Origin: Nephrocerus scutellatus | Taxonomy: Eukaryota > Arthropoda > Insecta > Diptera > Pipunculidae | Direction of reading: 5' to 3' | Assembly: GCA_947095585.1 (NCBI GenBank) | Contig: OX352761.1 | Span: 52,006,019-52,070,018 of the forward strand | DNA length: 64,000 bases | In this document: one piece after another, positions 52,731 to 63,075 of the stretch | How positions within the stretch are numbered: the first letter of the stretch is position 1 | Layout: each line of letters begins with the position of its first letter | The notes under the pieces: generated by a model | Databases searched by the model: none | What the model was told of the DNA's origin: nothing | Seen by the model: the letters and a program-made list of their open reading frames with translations, nothing else | Program-made: the position numbers and the translations under genes

Positions 52731-53999
52731 CTAATGGATAGTGTTATTATAGAAACGTATTATTTTTAAGATTTTTTCTTCGACTGTATCATTGTCTTTG
52801 TTGGGATCATGTTTTAATAATCTTATATGTTCATTAATTGTGTTGTGTAGGCGTTCTACATCTGAATTAGATGTGTGATTGTTATTAGAAGTAAAATGGA
52901 TTTCTATATGTTCATTTTGTAAAAATTCTCTAAGTGGAAGAGCTTTGAATCCTAGTTCGTTGTCGACTATAATTTTATTTATTGATCCTATTGTAGAAAG
53001 TAGAACAAGAATGGTTCTTTTGAATTCGGTCCAAGTTCTTGCTGTAATTTTAATAGCTTGTGCGAATTTGCTAAATTTGTCGATGAATGTAACGAAAATT
53101 TGTTTTTCGAGTGTATAGAATACATCAGCGTGAATAATTTCATTAGGATCTGAGGGTGTTTCTGTTAATTGATATTTATGCTTGATTGGTTTACGTTCAT
53201 ACTTTTCTAAGTTGCATATTTCGCAGTTATTAAAGAATTGAGTGACTCTGATATTGAGTTTTGGATTATAATATTTTAAATGTAATTCTTTGTAAACCTC
53301 TATAATTCCTCTATGGTTGTTTCTATGGTGTTCTTCTTTAATAAGTTCTGCTAATTCTTCTTCATTTATTATGTCTTTTAGCATTATTTCAGTTCTGACT
53401 ATTTTTAATTGATTTTGTGCTTCAAAATGCGTTTTATAAACATTTTCTAGTGTTTTAAGAAATTCTTCATTTTCTATGTAGATGCAATTCAGAGATTTTG
53501 GGTTGAAATGTGATTTCAAAAGTGTTAATGCAGTTTCTGCATCTAAGGATTTAAGATATATTACTTTTCTGTGTTTGTTGAAAATTCTTATTTGTTTTAT
53601 TCGTAAAGAACCAAAATTTGTTTTAAGAATTGCTATTTGTCTTTTAAAGATGTTTAGAGGAGATTTGGTGATTGGAAATGGATTAATGTCTTCGATTTCT
53701 CTATTCTCTTCATTGAGATTTATTTCTATTCTTGAAAGAGCGTCTGCGTTTTTATTTAATGTTCCTTTTTTATATTTAATTTCGTAGTCAAATTCTGATA
53801 ATTTTAATCTCCATCTTACAAGTTTTGAATTAGGTTCTTTAATTGAGAAAAGCCAAGTTAATGGTTTATGATCAGTTTCGATCAAGAATTTTCGTCCGAA
53901 AAGATATGGTCTGAAATATTTGGTTGACCAGATAATTGCTAATAATTCTTTTTCTATTTTACTGTAATGTTTCATGTTCATTAAGTGTGCGGCTAGCAT
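52731..53999 (-). pseudogene. pol: RNase H and integrase part of pol, errantivirus copy 1
   Basis: The open frame of 422 codons starts in RNase [14 protein letters not shown] (about 12-24), ETDHKPLTWLF and GTLNKNADALSRIE (79-92). Integrase follows: zinc-binding His pair HHRNNH (224-229) and CEIC (259-262), catalytic D292 (HADVF), D346 (IVDNELGF) and E382 (SDVERLHNT), a normal DD35E spacing. The upstream part of pol is in another frame with a 41-nt overlap at 53959-53999. The frame ends at a stop in RFYNNTIH, before the C-terminal domain. Confidence 0.85.
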
Positions 54000-55182
54000 A
54001 ACAAATTGGATGATTATCTTGCGAAAGTACTGCGCCTAACGCATAATTACTAGCATCTGTTGTAAGTGTAAATTTCTTCGTAAAGTCAGGATATACTAAT
54101 ATTGGATCATGTGTTAACAGTTTTTTAAGTGTATTGAAGCTTTCTTGGTATCTTATGTCTGAAATGTTTATTTTTGCATCCTTTTTTAGAAATAATGTCA
54201 TTGGTTTCGCTATCAATGAATAGTCTTTAATAAATTTCCTATAGTAACCAGTTAGTCCTAGGAATTGTTTAATTTGTTTTGTAGTTTTTGGAATGGGAAA
54301 TTTTGTCACGCATTCGATTTTTTTTGGGTTTGGTTTTATACCGTCTTGTGTTACTATATATCAAAGGAATTCTGTTTCCTTTTTTAAGAATTCTGATTTG
54401 TCTAATTTAATTTTTAATTAGCCTTTTTTAAACAATTGAAAATTATATTTATAGAATTTATATGCTCTTGTAACGATGTTGAAAAGTTGATAATGTCATC
54501 CAGATATACTAAACAGATCTTATTAATATGATCCTTAAGGATATTATTCATAAGTCTTTGAAATGTCGCTGGGGCTGTCTTCAGTCCAAATGGCATTCGT
54601 AAGAATTCATAGTGTCCTCCTTCTACATTAAAGGCGGTCTTGTGAACATCCTTTTCCTCAATTTCTATTTGATGAAATCCCTTAGCTAAATCAAGGGTTG
54701 TGAAATACTGGCATCTTCCCAGTTTATCTAATATTTCATCAATATTTGGCAGAGGGTACTTGTCGTCTATTGTAACTTCATTAAGTTTACGATAGTCTAT
54801 GACAAAGCCTCCACTTTTGTTTACCGCTTGCGTCGACCTTCTTCGGTTCGATCCAAACAGGAGCGGAATAAGGCGAATAACTCGGTCTTATTATTTTATT
54901 TTCGAGGAGTTCATGAATCTGTTGTTTGACTTCATCTTTATGTATATATGGGTACCTATATGATTTCACTTTTAGTGGTACATTATCGATTGTACGAATT
55001 TCATGCTTTATTGCATTTGTAAAAGTAAGGTTTGTACCTTCTTGATAAAAGATATCTGAGTATCGATTTATTATTTTTGATAATTTTTGCTTTTCTTCTA
55101 AGTTTAAATGTTGAGTTCGTAATTGCTTCATCAATGGTATATTTTCAAGTTCATCCATTACACAAAAGTTTTCAGTGGTCAC
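53959..55182 (-). pseudogene. pol: Reverse transcriptase part of pol, errantivirus copy 1 (broken)
   Basis: Pieces are 55182-54787, 54596-54414 and 54309-53959. They hold [35 protein letters not shown] in [10 protein letters not shown] and [12 protein letters not shown]. Against copy 2 there is an extra A near 54818, a one-base loss near 54412 and a TGA replacing Gly in the FLGH motif near 54360. The insertion and deletion cancel in length. Copy 1 pol is therefore more damaged than copy 2. Confidence 0.85.
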
Positions 55183-55236
55183 TTGTTCGATTTGATTAGG
55201 TCTAATTTCAATAGGGCCTAAGCATTTTACATTTGT

Positions 55237-55720
55237 TTAAACTTCAATCTTATGATTTTCAACATTGTAAATTCCTTCATCAGCAATAACTTCACCTTCG
55301 AAGAACATCTTGGTCTTGAGATAGGCTAAACCTTTTTGTTGGTTCACTAATAAGTGTATAGTATGCTGTTTTGAATTTTGGAACAAGATTTGTATTGTTT
55401 GGATATTTATTTCTAATAGATTTTGTTTATAATCTAATTTAGCGTTAAATCGTTTCAGTATGTCATTGCCAATTAAACCGTCATATTTATCATGGAATGC
55501 GCAAACCAAAAAGTCGATTTTTTGCTCAGAAATGCCAAATTCTTTAAAAAGAGGAACTGATACTCTTTCAGTTACATTTATTATATTATTATGTATTGTT
55601 TTAATTTGAATTTTATTTGTTGGTACTTTCCATTTAGGGTTACAAAGACCTGGATTAATGATTGAATTTGTTGCTCCAATGTCAATAATGAATTTTAGTC
55701 ACCTCCGAGGCTCGTGAGTG
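55237..55720 (-). pseudogene. pol: Protease part of pol, errantivirus copy 1
   Basis: Minus-strand reading from about 55695 gives KFIIDIGATNSIINPGLC, the active-site loop, and YDGLIGNDILKRFNA, the C-terminal ILG-equivalent (near 55475). The active site reads D-I-G (codon ATT at 55678-55680) where copy 2 has D-T-G. It overlaps the end of Gag. Confidence 0.8.
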
Positions 55721-56768
55721 AAAATTTTCGCTTGTTTCACATTGATTAACATCCATGGGTTCAACAGTTTGATTTTGTTGAACACTTGGTAAATTATTTT
55801 GAATGTCGTTTGAAAATCTATTGTAGTTCTGGTGTCTACTGTCATATCTATAATTATTGTTGGATTGTCTATATCTGTTCTGGTTTTGATTGAATTTATT
55901 AAATTGAAAATTTCTATTTTGGTTTTGGTCATACCTGTGGTCATTGAATTGTCTGTTCCTATTCTGATTTTGTTCATACTTATTGTTGTTAAATTGTTCG
56001 TTTCTGTTTTGGTTTTGTTCGCATTTATTATTTTTAAATTGTCTGTTTCTATTTTGATTTTGTTCGTATCTGTTATTATGATATTGTCTATTTCTATTTT
56101 GATTTACTTGTTGATTAGGGAATGGATTATTGTATTTGTTATAGTTACGCGTTTGTCTATTGTTATAATGACTTATTTCATTGTAAGATTGGTCTACGTA
56201 ACCTCCTCGACTTAATATGTCGATTGCGGATTCAAGACTTTCAGGCTTTCTACAGGTTAAAACGGTTTTCATAGGTTCGGGTATTTTACTTTTAAAAACG
56301 GTTAATGCTGTGCGTATATTATTTAATGCACATTGATTTGCTATTTCACCTGGACCAGAAATTAGTAAAGTTTTATTATTTAATTTTCTTAATTTGTATT
56401 TAATTTCATTATAAAAGTCTGTATAATGCATTATTTTTGAAAGTTACGCCTCTTAACTCATCGTAGAGTTCTTCTGGACTACGTCTTTCACTGAAGTTAT
56501 TTTGTAGAACAACTTTAATGTCGCTCCATGCAGTGGCTTGAGTATTTATTTCTATGACTTCCCTGGCTTTTTTAATTAGTTTACTTTTAATAATGTCGGA
56601 AAATAAATATTTGGATAAGTCGTCGTATGTTAATAAGAGTGGGTGTATTCTGTCTACTAAGTTTGAAAAGGTTTATAAATTGTCCGGGTTTCCGTCAAAA
56701 TATGGGAGTGTATTTAAGTATTTGATACGATTTATTACCACACTATTTCCTTGATTTTCCACTGCCAT
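55682..56768 (-). pseudogene. gag: Gag of errantivirus copy 1 (broken)
   Basis: The ATG at 56768-56766 starts MAVENQGNSVVINRIKYLNT, with a TAA soon after PDNL (near 56675). The capsid continues (SERRSPEELYDELRGVTF) until a frame change near 56440. The 56431-55682 frame resumes in capsid (ISGPGEIANQCALNNIRTAL) and carries a tail of 15-residue repeats of QNQNRNRQFNNNKYE type. It ends VEPMDVNQ and HSRASEVTKIHY. The protein would form the particle core; Asn/Gln-rich repeats replace the zinc knuckle, as in some errantiviruses. Confidence 0.8.
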
Positions 56769-57588
56769 TTTAATTTATTTGTATTTATGGATTTTCACTT
56801 CAGGAAGCACTTTTAATTGTATATTTTGTAAATAGTGTAATTGTATTGTTTAAAAAAAAATTATATATTTTAACTTTAGGTGTATAGAAAGCACTTTTAT
56901 TTTAGAAAGGAATATAGGTAATATAGTAAAATATTGTATATATATGTAAGGCAGAATAAAATATATGTGTAAATTTATTTAATATTTTTCAAAAAAAATT
57001 TATAATTAATTTTTGTAACCTTTTTATTTTTGTTGATGATCCTGATGTTGTGTTTCGTCTTCTTGTTTTATTGTTGATAATTTTGATGTTGTGTTTCGTT
57101 TTGTTGTTGATCTTGATGTCTTCTCTGTTAATTTTTTTTTCTGTTGAATTTTCTGTTGATTTTTCTGTTGATCCTTGATGATTCGTCTTCTTGTTTTATT
57201 GTATAGTTTTCTTCTTTGATTCACTGTTGATTCTTGAGGTTTCGCCTGCTTTATTTTATTGTATAGTTTTCTTCTTTATTTCACTGTTGATTCTTGATGT
57301 TTCGCCTTCTTTATTTTATTGTTTAATTATTTATTTATTAATTTTCTTGTCAGATAGTTGTGTTAAAATATTTTCATAAAATAAAATTATGAAATATATT
57401 TTTTGTATAAGTTGTGTTATTTTACTTTAAAATATTTCTATAAAATAAAGTTATGAAAAATTTTTTTTCTCTTTTACTTTTGTTGGAATTTGTTGTTAAG
57501 ATCTTTCTTATTTACAACAAACACCTTTTGTTTTGGTGGTGCACTTTTAAACTTTTTAAAAAAGGTAAGTCTTTAATCGACTAAGTGC
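56769..57588 (-). other. Errantivirus leader with tandem repeats
   Basis: This AT-rich untranslated stretch lies between primer site and gag. At about 57190-57330 a ~63-bp unit (TTTTATTGTATAGTTTTCTT then CACTGTTGATTCTTGA) is repeated twice with partial copies upstream. The 66-codon Lys/Gln-rich frame at 57224-57024 is a by-product of these repeats. Confidence 0.65.
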
Positions 57589-57606
57589 ATCCTACCGACT
57601 GCGCCA
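57589..57606 (-). promoter_or_regulatory. Primer-binding site, tRNA-Ser
   Basis: The minus strand reads TGGCGCAGTCGGTAGGAT, complementary over 18 nt to the 3' end (with CCA) of insect tRNA-Ser. The LTR of copy 1 ends at 57607, immediately next to it. tRNA-Ser priming is known in the 17.6/297 group. Confidence 0.88.
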
Positions 57607-58088
57607 ATTTTGTTTTCGATTCAAAAGAATATATTTTTAAAAAAATAAAATATATATTCAGAAAACGTTCTTTTACAAAAGTATTTACAAGATAGATTTA
57701 TAACAGCTTATTTAACACAACTTGTTTCTTTATAATATTCACTTATTAATAATTCACAACGAAGAACTGAGCAACGAAAACTGTACTGTACGGAACTGCA
57801 TTGAACTGCTGAACTGAACTGCTTGTGTATTTGCATGCAGCTTAAATACTATTTTGAACTGTTGGACTTTGATCTTGTCCTTGGATTTACGGAGTAAACA
57901 TGTAGATCTCTTAGATCGCAAAATGTGATAATAATTTTTCATGTTAGAACATGTCTTTGAATTTGGTAAACAAGATAAGGATGTGTAAATGGTAAACAAG
58001 ATAAGAATGTATCAAAACAAGATATGAATGTGTATGCGCAATTGGACATCTGGTTGTCCTTGAATTTAGAAGATGTAAACATGTTGAT
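57607..58088 (-). repeat. Shared LTR between errantivirus copies 1 and 2
   Basis: It matches 50254-50735 with a few substitutions. It serves as 5' LTR of copy 1 and 3' LTR of copy 2. No host DNA or second LTR lies between the two elements. The inner edge at 58088 is an estimate. Confidence 0.75.
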
Positions 58089-58091
58089 CTC

Positions 58092-59729
58092 TTAGATCTG
58101 AATTAGAGATAAGGAATGGAATTTTCCATTAGGACTGCGCGTATGAGTAATATTATGATTGAATATATACAATATGATTACATAGTTATTCATATTATTT
58201 GGAATGTATGAGGTGTGGGATCTACTGCTACCGTTAGCCTGAGGCTCCGACGAAGTTACAATTTTAATGGTGTTTTTATGCTTATTAATTTTGTATATTG
58301 ATAGTGCAATAATTATAATGCTTATTATTAAAATATAAGTGATATGATAAAATATTTTATGTGTATTGCTCAGAGTTATTTCTTCAATTTGTTTTCTATT
58401 TGTTTCATGTTTTTGGATATGAAAATCCTCAAGTTTTATCATTTCTATGGTTTTACTTTCTTTTATCTCTGATACAAAATATGGGAGAATAACACTATCT
58501 TTTATTTTAAAATATGTGTTATTTTTTATGACTATATTACAATTTTCAAATTTAATTAACTTGCTTCCGGATATGTTTAATTTTAATTTGTTACAATTAT
58601 GTTCAATATTTATATTTGCAACATTTTTTGTCAAAATAATTCCGGGTATTATTTCTTTTATTTTATTTCCCGTAAAGTTTTTCATTGGACAATATGCTTC
58701 TTTAAATTTAATAATATTTGAAGTACAGTTATCATTTATTTCATGTAAGTTTTTCTTTAATTTATCTTTAACCTTTCTGTTATATACTTTATTATTCTCG
58801 TCTATAATAAAAATGCTTTCATTAAGCAGTATAGCTTTATTATTTTTATTTGGCATCGGTTCAATAATAATAGTGGAGTAGGAAATGGTAGAATATTGTG
58901 GTATTAATAGGACTATTATGATAAGTCTATTTTCGAAAATTACGGCTATTTTAGTGTCTTTAAAACCTTGTATACCTTCTGTTAGTCTTAGTTCTTCTTT
59001 TGTCAAAATGTTTCTAGTCAATATGCCAAGTTTGCTTGTTAAAATGATTTGTTCTATGTCGTCTATATGGTGTCGAAAAAGATTTATATCGTAATTAATT
59101 TGATAAATGTTTTGAACGTAGTCTATTTCGTCTTGTAAATTATTGAAATTGTTTTTATTTAATATCTTAATGTTATTTAAAAATTGTGTGATGTTTAATT
59201 GTTGCTTTTGAATATGGTCTGTTATGTCTTTTATTTGTTGAGAAATTTTGGAATTAAAGGATATTTGTTTATTACTTTCTGATATTAATTCTTTATTATT
59301 TGTAGTAAGTGCTTCTAATTGGGTTTTTATTTCGATCTCATCTTGTGAGTCCATTGTTCTTGCTAAGTATTTTAGTCCTGTGCCTAATATATTCATGAGT
59401 GCTCGTTTATTTTTAGAATGTGGTCTGAGATTGTATATTTTTTGTTCTAAGTGTTTATAGTTATGTACTAATGTGTTGAACATTGGGTTAGTTGTACCAA
59501 TTTTTATTTTTATTAAGTTTATATTTTCGTTTATGTGATGCATTGTATTTTCTATTTCTGTTATATTTATAATATGAAGGCTTTTGTTGAATTTTTCAAT
59601 AATATTAATATCGTCTTTCTTAATTGTCATGTATCCATTGTTGTTATTTAAGTCATGTATCTCTAGTGATTGTCCGTGTATTAAGGATAGTATTGTTGAA
59701 AATAATAAAATTATGATCTGGGAATTCAT
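58092..59729 (-). CDS. env: Env of errantivirus copy 2
   Basis: This 545-codon frame is the same length as copy 1 env, with the same signal peptide, KNKR cleavage site, fusion-type stretch and transmembrane helix. I see three amino-acid differences from copy 1: Phe to Ile near residue 43, Lys to Arg before LTEGIQ, and Asn to Ser before NTHKIF. Both copies being open suggests either recent duplication or a short time since insertion. Confidence 0.85.
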   Translation of the reverse strand: MNSQIIILLFSTILSLIHGQSLEIHDLNNNNGYMTIKKDDINIIEKFNKSLHIINITEIENTMHHINENINLIKIKIGTTNPMFNTLVHNYKHLEQKIYNLRPHSKNKRALMNILGTGLKYLARTMDSQDEIEIKTQLEALTTNNKELISESNKQISFNSKISQQIKDITDHIQKQQLNITQFLNNIKILNKNNFNNLQDEIDYVQNIYQINYDINLFRHHIDDIEQIILTSKLGILTRNILTKEELRLTEGIQGFKDTKIAVIFENRLIIIVLLIPQYSTISYSTIIIEPMPNKNNKAILLNESIFIIDENNKVYNRKVKDKLKKNLHEINDNCTSNIIKFKEAYCPMKNFTGNKIKEIIPGIILTKNVANINIEHNCNKLKLNISGSKLIKFENCNIVIKNNTYFKIKDSVILPYFVSEIKESKTIEMIKLEDFHIQKHETNRKQIEEITLSNTHKIFYHITYILIISIIIIALSIYKINKHKNTIKIVTSSEPQANGSSRSHTSYIPNNMNNYVIILYIFNHNITHTRSPNGKFHSLSLIQI

Positions 59730-60083
59730 CTGTAAAAGATAGGAATATGTTAAGGTTTCCTTTTAGTAATTTTGTTTTTCGCTTGAATTGAAGGAGAGTC
59801 AATTGTTTGAAATTTCTTTTTACGCTTTATGTGTGATTTGTAATATTTTAAACCAGATTCCTTATTAATAATATGATTTTCATCGATTTTCTCTGTATCA
59901 AGTTTCCTAAACTTTGTATGATTTTTTCCACCACGTTTTTTGTTCCAGGTTGTATTTCTACTTCTTCCCTTCCTGCATTTAATTTATCGATAGTAATTTG
60001 CTTTTTCTTTAGAATTTTTTCTTTAATTTAATTATATTCATCATTTTTTATAGTTCCATTTTTAAAATCTATTGGCTTCTTAT

Positions 60084-61352
60084 CTAATGGATAGTGTTAT
60101 TATAGAAACGTATTATTTTTAAGATTTTTTCTTCGACTGTATCATTGTCTTTGTTGGGATCATGTTTTAATAATCTTATATGTTCATTAATTGTGTTGTG
60201 TAGGCGTTCTACATCTGAATTAGATGTGTGATTGTTATTAGAAGTAAAATGGATTTCTATATGTTCATTTTGTAAAAATTCTCTAAGTGGAAGAGCTTTG
60301 AATCCTAGTTCGTTGTCGACTATAATTTTATTTATTGATCCTATTGTAGAAAGTAGAACAAGAATGGTTCTTTTGAATTCGGTCCAAGTTCTTGCTGTAA
60401 TTTTAATAGCTTGTGCGAATTTGCTAAATTTGTCGATGAATGTAACGAAAATTTGTTTTTCGAGTGTATAGAATACATCAGCGTGAATAATTTCATTAGG
60501 ATCTGAGGGTGTTTCTGTTAATTGATATTTATGCTTGATTGGTTTACGTTCATACTTTTCTAAGTTGCATATTTCGCAGTTATTAAAGAATTGAGTGACT
60601 CTGATATTGAGTTTTGGATTATAATATTTTAAATGTAATTCTTTGTAAACCTCTATAATTCCTCTATGGTTGTTTCTATGGTGTTCTTCTTTAATAAGTT
60701 CTGCTAATTCTTCTTCATTTATTATGTCTTTTAGCATTATTTCAGTTCTGACTATTTTTAATTGATTTTGTGCTCCAAAATGCGTTTTATAAACATTTTC
60801 TAGTGTTTTAAGAAATTCTTCATTTTCTATGTAGATGCAATTCAGAGATTTTGGGTTGAAATGTGATTTCAAAAGTGTTAATGCAGTTTCTGCATCTAAG
60901 GATTTAAGATATATTACTTTTCTGTGTTTGTTGAAAATTCTTATTTGTTTTATTCGTAAAGAACCAAAATTTGTTTTAAGAATTGCTATTTGTCTTTTAA
61001 AGATGTTTAGAGGAGATTTGGTGATTGGAAATGGATTAATGTCTTCGATTTCTCTATTCTCTTCATTGAGATTTATTTCTATTCTTGAAAGAGCGTCTGC
61101 GTTTTTATTTAATGTTCCTTTTTTATATTTAATTTCGTAGTCAAATTCTGATAATTTTAATCTCCATCTTACAAGTTTTGAATTAGGTTCTTTAATTGAG
61201 AAAAGCCAAGTTAATGGTTTATGATCAGTTTCGATCAAGAATTTTCGTCCGAAAAGATATGGTCTGAAATATTTGGTTGACCAGATAATTGCTAATAATT
61301 CTTTTTCTATTTTACTGTAATGTTTCATGTTCATTAAGTGTGCGGCTAGCAT
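60084..61352 (-). pseudogene. pol: RNase H and integrase part of pol, errantivirus copy 2
   Basis: Same 422-codon frame and motifs as copy 1 (HHRNNH, CEIC, HADVF, IVDNELGF, SDVERLHNT). The only residue change seen is Glu to Gly near 193 (HFGAQNQ). It is out of frame with RT by the same 41-nt overlap (61312-61352) found in copy 1 and stops at the same place. Confidence 0.85.
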
Positions 61353-62535
61353 AACAAATTGGATGATTATCTTGCGAAAGTACTGCGCCTAACGCATAAT
61401 TACTAGCATCTGTTGTAAGTGTAAATTTCTTCGTAAAGTCAGGATATACTAATATTGGATCATGTGTTAACAGTTTTTTAAGTGTATTGAAGCTTTCTTG
61501 GTATCTTATGTCTGAAATGTTTATTTTTGCATCCTTTTTTAGAAATAATGTCATTGGTTTCGCTATCAATGAATAGTCTTTAATAAATTTCCTATAGTAA
61601 CCAGTTAGTCCTAGGAATTGTTTAATTTGTTTTGTAGTTTTTGGAATGGGAAATTTTGTCACGCATTCGATTTTTTTTGGGTTTGGTTTTATACCGTCTT
61701 GTGTTACTATATGTCCAAGGAATTCTGTTTCCTTTTTTAAGAATTCTGATTTGTCTAATTGAATTTTTAAATTAGCCTTTTTTAAACAATTGAAAATTAT
61801 ATTTATAGAATTTATATGCTCTTGTAACGATGTTGAAAAGTTGATAATGTCATCCAGATATACTAAACAGATCTTATTAATATGATCCTTAAGGATATTA
61901 TTCATAAGTCTTTGAAATGTCGCTGGGGCTGTCTTCAGTCCAAATGGCATTCGTAAGAATTCATAGTGTCCTCCTTCTACATTAAAGGCGGTCTTGTGAA
62001 CATCCTTTTCCTCAATTTCTATTTGATGAAATCCCTTAGCTAAATCAAGGGTTGTGAAATACTGGCATCTTCTCAGTTTATCTAATATTTCATCAATATT
62101 TGGCAGAGGGTACTTGTCGTCTATTGTAACTTCATTAAGTTTACGATAGTCTATGACAAGCCTCCACTTTTGCTTACCGCTTGCGTCGACCTTCTTCGGT
62201 TCGATCCAAACAGGAGCGGAATAAGGCGAATAACTCGGTCTTATTATTTTATTTTCGAGGAGTTCATGAATCTGTTGTTTGACTTCATCTTTATGTATAT
62301 ATGGGTACCTATATGATTTCACTTTTAATGGTACATTATCGATTGTACGAATTTCATGCTTTATTGCATTTGTAAAAGTAAGGTTTGTACCTTCTTGATA
62401 AAAGATATCTGAGTATCGATTTATTATTTTTGATAATTTTTGCTTTTCTTCTAAGTTTAAATGTTGAGTTCGTAATTGCTTCATCAATGGTATATTTTCA
62501 AGTTCATCCATTACACAAAAGTTTTCAGTGGTCAC
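61312..62535 (-). pseudogene. pol: Reverse transcriptase part of pol, errantivirus copy 2 (open RT, shifted at RNase H)
   Basis: This 407-codon frame is uninterrupted through [22 protein letters not shown] (105-123), [12 protein letters not shown] with catalytic D164, [15 protein letters not shown] (196-210), YLDD (226-229) and [17 protein letters not shown]. It continues into RNase H ([18 protein letters not shown]) and stops after NEHETLQ, where a single-frame shift puts the rest of pol in 60084-61352. Upstream, protease is in a separate frame. Confidence 0.85.
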
Positions 62536-62589
62536 TTGTTCGATTTGATTAGGTCTAATTTCAATAGGGCCTAAGCATTTTACATTTGT

Positions 62590-63075
62590 TTAAACTTCAA
62601 TCTTATGATTTTCAACATTGTAAATTCCTTCATCAGCAATAACTTCACCTTCGAAGAACATCTTGGTCTTGAGATAGGCTAAACCTTTTTGTTGGTTCAC
62701 TAATAAGTGTATAGTATGCTGTTTTGAATTTTGGAACAAGATTTGTATTGTTTGGATATTTATTTCTAATAGATTTTGTTTATAATCTAATTTAGCGTTA
62801 AATCGTTTCAGTATGTCATTGCCAATTAAACCGTCATATTTATCATGGAATGCGCAAACCAAAAAGTCGATTTTTTGCTCAGAAATGCCAAATTCTTTAA
62901 AAAGAGGAACTGATACTCTTTCAGTTACATTTATTATATTATTATGTATTGTTTTAATTTGAATTTTATTTGTTGGTACTTTCCATTTAGGGTTACAAAG
63001 ACCTGGATTAATGATTGAATTTGTTGCTCCAGTGTCAATAATGAATTTTAGTCACCTCCGAGGCTCGTGAGTGAA
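62590..63075 (-). pseudogene. pol: Protease part of pol, errantivirus copy 2
   Basis: The active site reads FIIDTGATNS, the canonical D-T-G-A, at about 63045-63016. YDGLIGNDILKRF is near 62830. Between RT start and the 62590 stop lies a TAA directly after NHKIEV. It overlaps the Gag end as in copy 1. Confidence 0.82.

Larger units (their letters stand above)
50254..57606 (-). mobile_element. Errantivirus (Ty3/gypsy-type endogenous retrovirus), copy 1
   Basis: On the minus strand the order is LTR (from about 58100 down to 57607, shared with copy 2), primer site, leader, gag, protease, RT, RNase H, integrase, env, and 3' LTR ending at 50254. The unit repeats at exactly 7,353 bp for most landmarks. 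It has the full gene set of insect errantiviruses such as 17.6, 297 and gypsy. Gag and pol carry stops and shifts; env is open. Confidence 0.88.

Noticed and set aside
55740..56110. CRISPR-like or satellite array
   Set aside because: The 45-bp repeats are in frame and encode the Asn/Gln-rich Gag tail; there are no unique spacers and the DNA is eukaryotic.
57024..57224. 66-codon Lys/Gln-rich minus-strand frame
   Set aside because: It lies in the errantivirus leader and is made by short tandem repeats; no family resemblance.
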